Part shown: one piece after another, positions 6,277 through 9,194 of the stretch
How the letters are laid out: each line of letters starts with the position of its first letter
Numbering within the stretch: position 1 is the stretch's first letter
Assembly: GCA_003157055.1 (NCBI GenBank)
Contig: PMIG01000258.1
Location: 1 to 9,194, forward strand
Length of the DNA stretch: 9,194 bases
Direction of reading: 5' to 3'
Source of the DNA: Bacteroidales bacterium
GTDB lineage: Bacteria > Bacteroidota > Bacteroidia > Bacteroidales > VadinHA17
Made by a program: the position numbers and the translations under genes
Notes under the pieces: model-generated
Seen by the model: only the letters and a program-made list of their open reading frames with translations
The model's database searches: none
What the model was told of the DNA's origin: nothing

Positions 6277-7515
6277 TCAATTTCTATCAATCTTTTTACC
6301 GCTCATCGACATTTTATCTGATATAGGCAAGAACCTTCCCGGTAAAAGGATATTCCAATAAATCCATTTAAAAAACAATTTTCCATAATGATTCAGGCGG
6401 GATTCTTTCAGCAAAAACATTGGTCCGATGACAGGTAGCGGAAAAGTTCCCGGCAGAGGTTCTGTTGTATAGTTGAAATCAATAAGGATACCTTTCTCGT
6501 ATCCTGTTTCAATAAAGCAATTTGAATGTCCGTCAAAGGAGGCTGAAAGAGGCTTTTTCTCAATATAGCTGACTATGTTTTTTTCAAGAGTATCTGCCTG
6601 AAAATGAGCAACAGATCCGGCTTTGGATGCTGGTGTGTTACCTGCATCGCCGATTGCAAAAACATTCTCTTTAATTACAGATTGAAGAGTGTTTTTATCG
6701 ATTTTAACAAATCCGAATTCATCCCCGAGGCCGCTTTTTGCAACAGCCGGATCTCCAGTATGCAGAGGAATAGTTACAAGGCAATCGAAAAGAACTTCTC
6801 TTCCTCCAAAGTCAATAATCTTGCAGTTCGAATTATCCACCTCACCCAGGAAAAAGTCTGGAATAAGATTTATATTTTTCTTTTCAAGCAGAGAACCTAA
6901 AAGCTTTGATGCTTTTGGCTTGGTAAAAGCACCAGATAACGGTGTTACGTAATTGATGGTTACTTTTTCCCTTATTCCTTTTTTTGTGAAGAATTCATCA
7001 GCAAAGAAAGAAAATTCAAGAGGGGCGACAGGGCATTTGATTGGATTATCTGCGATATTGATAACAAGGTTTCCACCCTTCCAGTTTTTGAAAAAAGTGG
7101 CCAGCGCTTCTGATCCTTCGATAGTATAGAAATCGAACACTTTCTTTTGCCAGAGCTCTCCCTTAAGCCCCGGAGTATCTTGCGGACTTATCTGAGTTCC
7201 TGTGGCAATAATAAGTATGTCGTATGACAGGGAGGTTCCGTCTTTCAGGAGAACTTTATTTTCATCCGGAGATATCTTTTCCACTTCATTATTAATAAGG
7301 TCGATCTTGCCTTTAATGAAATTCCGGACCGGTTTGGTAATGTTCTTCCGGGTATAATATCCAAATGGAATAAACAGGAAGCCCGGCTGATAATAATGTG
7401 TTTTGCTTTTATCTAGGATAGTTATTGACCATTCATCGGATGAAAGCTTCTTACGCATTTTATTTGCCATTATGGTACCGCCTGTACCAGCTCCAAGGAT
7501 AAGCAGCTGCTTCAT
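6277..7515 (-). CDS. sqr: Sulfide:quinone oxidoreductase (SQR), FAD-dependent
   Basis: This 412-residue flavoprotein belongs to the SQR/flavocytochrome-c-sulfide-dehydrogenase/NDH-2 group. The N-terminal dinucleotide fold reads LLILGAGTGG (4-13), with an acidic end of the second strand at Asp35. A second segment, IIATGTQ (102-108), and the FAD-binding VFAIGDAGN (285-293) complete the two-fold layout. Cys161 (NPIKCPVAPLE) and Cys333 (GHSNCFIETGYEKG) occupy the positions of the two SQR redox cysteines that bridge through sulfur during sulfide oxidation. These Cys residues favour SQR over NADH dehydrogenase. I see no third Cys near 120-135, where some SQR types have one. The C-terminal part, about 366-398, contains aromatic and basic amphipathic stretches such as FFKWIYW, as expected for membrane attachment. 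There is no signal peptide, so it acts on the cytoplasmic membrane face and reduces quinone. It is the first gene of the SQR-tusE-dsrE2 operon. Confidence 0.9.
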   Translation of the reverse strand: MKQLLILGAGTGGTIMANKMRKKLSSDEWSITILDKSKTHYYQPGFLFIPFGYYTRKNITKPVRNFIKGKIDLINNEVEKISPDENKVLLKDGTSLSYDILIIATGTQISPQDTPGLKGELWQKKVFDFYTIEGSEALATFFKNWKGGNLVINIADNPIKCPVAPLEFSFFADEFFTKKGIREKVTINYVTPLSGAFTKPKASKLLGSLLEKKNINLIPDFFLGEVDNSNCKIIDFGGREVLFDCLVTIPLHTGDPAVAKSGLGDEFGFVKIDKNTLQSVIKENVFAIGDAGNTPASKAGSVAHFQADTLEKNIVSYIEKKPLSASFDGHSNCFIETGYEKGILIDFNYTTEPLPGTFPLPVIGPMFLLKESRLNHYGKLFFKWIYWNILLPGRFLPISDKMSMSGKKIDRN

Positions 7516-7522
7516 TTTTCTA

Positions 7523-7540
7523 CTGTTAATTTATTAACAG
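7523..7540. promoter_or_regulatory. Perfect palindrome at the SQR operon start, candidate operator
   Basis: CTGTTAA-TTTA-TTAACAG has 7-bp arms with no mismatch and a 4-bp centre. It begins 8 bp upstream of the SQR start codon and lies immediately downstream of a perfect TAnnTTTG box, so it spans the predicted transcription start. The TGTTAA/TTAACA symmetry resembles the half-site spacing of CRP/FNR-family regulators. A site at the start point would favour repression. An mRNA 5' hairpin is the alternative reading. Confidence 0.5.
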
Positions 7541-7542
7541 AA

Positions 7543-7550
7543 CAAATGTA
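7543..7550 (-). promoter_or_regulatory. Bacteroidota-type -7 box for the SQR operon
   Basis: On the minus strand this reads TACATTTG, a full match to TAnnTTTG. It lies 27 bp upstream of the SQR ATG, predicting a start near 7535-7538 and a leader of about 20 nt. The -33 element is weak: the closest TTT-rich match is at 7567-7571, at a short spacing. Confidence 0.55.
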
Positions 7551-7860
7551 TGGTTACTTATCTTACTAAATTCATAAATATGATATATATTATATTATTA
7601 CTCATTTTACGAACACATATAGTTTGTTTTTCCTGTAATATCCATAGTAACCGGGACAGGTTGCAGATTAAACGTAAAGGGTAAAAAGTAACAGAAAGCT
7701 ATTCGTTCCTGCGCAAGTACTTTTTCATTTTAATAAATATTTCAATTTCGATTTCTATATTTGATTTTAAACTATTTTTATGTTATTTGACACATAAAAT
7801 ATTTTTCCTTTATATCAATTATATGGATAGTGGGCAAATGCAGCAGTCTATTTAAATGAA

Positions 7861-7868
7861 CATCTTTG
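7861..7868 (+). promoter_or_regulatory. Possible -7 box for the M1 peptidase gene
   Basis: CATCTTTG matches TAnnTTTG except at the first base and would give a leader of about 15-20 nt before the ATG at 7891. No clear TTTG lies at the -33 position, so support is weak. Confidence 0.25.
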
Positions 7869-7881
7869 AATTTTAAATTCA
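7867..7881. repeat. Perfect 15-bp palindrome just upstream of the M1 peptidase start
   Basis: TGAATTT-T-AAATTCA has 7-bp arms around one central base and ends 9 bp before the start codon. It could be an operator or simply chance in AT-rich DNA. Its placement near the predicted start site mirrors the palindrome at the SQR gene, but the sequence is different. Confidence 0.3.
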
Positions 7882-7890
7882 GCAATACTT

Positions 7891-9194
7891 ATGAGAAAAC
7901 TATTTTTCATCATTGCATTTTTACTTTCACTTTCCGGTGGTGTTAATTCCCAGGTGATTAACAAAGTACCTCTGAGTCCGCGTATTACGGGTTACACAAT
8001 TAATGCAAAGCTTAACCCTAAAGCAAAATCCGTTGAAGGCATTATGGAAGCATTCTGGGTAAATCAGACTACTGAAACTGTACCTGACATTCAGCTTCAC
8101 CTGTACATGAATGCTTTCAAAAGCTGTAAGTCAACATTTTATAAGGAATCAGGAGGAACACCGGGTAAGGATCCAATTGATATCGGTCATGTAGATATAA
8201 AGTCATTTACTTCAAAAGACGGAACAGACTTCCTGCCCCTTGTACGATATATCCATCCCGATAATAATGACAAATCGGACAGTACAGTCATAGAAGTAAT
8301 GCTTCCTAAACCGGCAAAACCAGGCGATACTGTGGCTGTTAGTATTAGTTTTGTAACTAAGCTTCCTTCAAAGATCAGGAGAACCGGATATAACGGCGAC
8401 TTCTTTTTTGTTGGCCAATGGTTCCCAAAATTCGGTGTTTATGAGCCTGCCGGAATGCGTTACAGGAATATTGGAGGCTGGAACTGTCACCAGTTTCATG
8501 CCAATTCTGAATTTTATTCCGACCATAGTGTTTATGATGTCAAGATAACTGTCCCGAAAGAGTATGTTGTCGGAACAGGAGGTATGCTTCTGGGGGAAGC
8601 TGATGTGGATGCGAATACCAAAGTGCAAACCTGGAGAGCGGAAGATATTGTCGATTTTGCCTGGACAGCCTGGCCCGGATATGCCGTTTTTACAGACAAG
8701 TGGAAGCATGTGAAAATTACTCTTCTCCTGCCAAGAGAACGAAGTGAACAAGTTGAAAGACAATTTACTGCAGTGAAATATGCATTAGAATATTTTAATA
8801 AGAATGTCGGACCTTATCCATGGCCATATCTCACAATTGTGGATCCTCCTGCAAAAGGGATAGGGGCAGAGGGGATGGAATATACAACACTTTTTACATC
8901 AGGCTCATCGTACATGATACCCAGGTTTATTCATTTCCCCGAAATGGTTACAATTCATGAGTTCGGGCATGCTTATTTTATGGGCATCATGGCCAGTAAC
9001 GAATTCGAAGAACCATGGCTGGATGAGGGTGTGAATTCATTCTGGGAGGAAAGAATCGTGGATCATTATTACGGTGAAAATACCGGTCTGATTGATCATC
9101 CTTTTATTAAAATAGCTGATAAATCGCTTGGGAGATTATCCTATGTGCGTTCTGAAGGAAGACAGGATGTCAGCAATAAAGAATATTCATGGAA
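7891..9194 (+). CDS. M1-family zinc metallopeptidase (aminopeptidase-like), exported, 3' end outside window
   Basis: The frame is open from ATG 7891 to the window edge, giving 434 residues plus two bases without a stop, so the gene is partial. Residues 1-20 form a signal peptide: Arg2-Lys3, a hydrophobic core through about Leu14, and likely cleavage near Ser20. There is no lipobox Cys. An N-terminal beta-rich domain precedes the catalytic domain. The zinc site is HEFGH (356-360) with the third ligand Glu379 in PWLDE, that is HExxH-x18-E, the M1 gluzincin signature, with His356, His360 and Glu379 as ligands and Glu357 as catalytic base. The exopeptidase loop reads GMEY at 328-331 in place of the classical GxMEN. 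The expected catalytic Tyr and C-terminal helical domain lie beyond the edge. The likely role is periplasmic or surface peptide trimming in nutrition. It is divergent from SQR and probably functionally unrelated. No Shine-Dalgarno sequence precedes the ATG. Confidence 0.92.
   Translation, partial: MRKLFFIIAFLLSLSGGVNSQVINKVPLSPRITGYTINAKLNPKAKSVEGIMEAFWVNQTTETVPDIQLHLYMNAFKSCKSTFYKESGGTPGKDPIDIGHVDIKSFTSKDGTDFLPLVRYIHPDNNDKSDSTVIEVMLPKPAKPGDTVAVSISFVTKLPSKIRRTGYNGDFFFVGQWFPKFGVYEPAGMRYRNIGGWNCHQFHANSEFYSDHSVYDVKITVPKEYVVGTGGMLLGEADVDANTKVQTWRAEDIVDFAWTAWPGYAVFTDKWKHVKITLLLPRERSEQVERQFTAVKYALEYFNKNVGPYPWPYLTIVDPPAKGIGAEGMEYTTLFTSGSSYMIPRFIHFPEMVTIHEFGHAYFMGIMASNEFEEPWLDEGVNSFWEERIVDHYYGENTGLIDHPFIKIADKSLGRLSYVRSEGRQDVSNKEYSW

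Larger units (their letters stand above)
7516..7890. other. 375-bp divergent intergenic region between SQR and M1 peptidase
   Basis: No credible gene is found here on either strand. The left end holds the SQR promoter and palindrome, and the right end holds a weak promoter-like box and a second palindrome before the peptidase. The middle is compositionally uneven: 7641-7720 has about 42 percent GC (34 of 80), while the 80 bp on its left have 15 GC and the 80 bp on its right 11 GC. A full TAnnTTTG match on the plus strand also occurs at 7756-7763 (TATATTTG), but it lacks a -33 partner and would give a long leader of about 120 nt for the peptidase. Short open stretches in the region encode under 15 residues and look random. 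Confidence 0.6.

Noticed and set aside
5566..6952. Plus-strand open frames at 5566-5844, 6034-6321, 6604-6900 and 6689-6952
   Set aside because: They are antisense shadows of the DsrE2, TusE-like and SQR genes, without recognisable domains or start context.
6277..7515. Type II NADH dehydrogenase as the identity of the flavoprotein
   Set aside because: Cys161 and Cys333 at the SQR redox positions, and the linkage to sulfur-carrier genes, favour SQR.
7516..7890. tRNA, riboswitch or small protein gene in the intergenic region
   Set aside because: No cloverleaf, conserved riboswitch core or ORF above about 15 codons with a sensible start could be recognised by eye.
8368..8763. Minus-strand open frame of 131 codons
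   Set aside because: It lies antisense inside the M1 peptidase gene, whose plus-strand frame has the signal peptide, zinc site and continuous family similarity.
1..9194. Mobile element, CRISPR array or defence system
   Set aside because: No transposase, integrase, spaced direct repeats, terminal inverted repeats with target duplication or defence-type domains were seen. The gene content is metabolic and compositionally even.

Overview
The window looks like a chromosomal segment of a member of the Bacteroidota, probably an uncultivated or environmental Bacteroidales-like lineage. The reasons are moderate to low GC, A-rich translation starts with no clear Shine-Dalgarno sequence, promoter boxes of the TAnnTTTG type (4417-4424 and 7543-7550, both on the minus strand), and protein sequences with a Bacteroidota flavour. 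Genus-level placement is not possible from the sequence alone. I see no rRNA, tRNA, CRISPR array, transposase or phage gene.

Layout from left to right. (1) 1-210 (+): the C-terminal third of a glutathione peroxidase, cut by the window edge and convergent with the next operon. (2) 4391-245 (-): a tight four-gene operon in the order 6-phosphofructokinase, SixA-type histidine phosphatase, polyphosphate kinase 1 (ppk1), and an isoprenylcysteine-methyltransferase-like membrane protein. The intergenic distances are 30 bp, 2 bp and a 4-bp GTGA overlap. (3) 4485-5366 (+): a CHAD-domain protein (a polyphosphate-binding family), divergent from the phosphofructokinase across a 93-bp promoter region. (4) 7515-5412 (-): a three-gene sulfur operon made of sulfide:quinone oxidoreductase, a TusE/DsrC-family protein with a single C-terminal Cys, and a DsrE2-type protein. 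(5) 7516-7890: a 375-bp divergent intergenic region with a well-formed promoter and palindrome at the sulfur operon and an odd GC-richer island in its middle. (6) 7891-9194 (+): an M1-family zinc metallopeptidase with a signal peptide, running off the right edge.

Two functional modules stand out. The first is a phosphate/polyphosphate module: PPK1 makes polyphosphate through a phosphohistidine intermediate, SixA-type enzymes remove phosphate from phosphohistidine, CHAD domains bind polyphosphate, and the linked phosphofructokinase has unusual donor-site residues (Asn116-Gly117 and Lys137). The second is a sulfide-handling module: SQR would oxidise sulfide to sulfane sulfur or polysulfide, and the TusE-like and DsrE2-like proteins are candidates to receive and relay that sulfur. 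The TusE-like protein lacks the second Cys of true DsrC, which argues against a classical Dsr dissimilatory role. None of the genes is individually new. The interest lies in the gene combinations, the substituted active-site residues and the regulatory DNA in front of the SQR gene.
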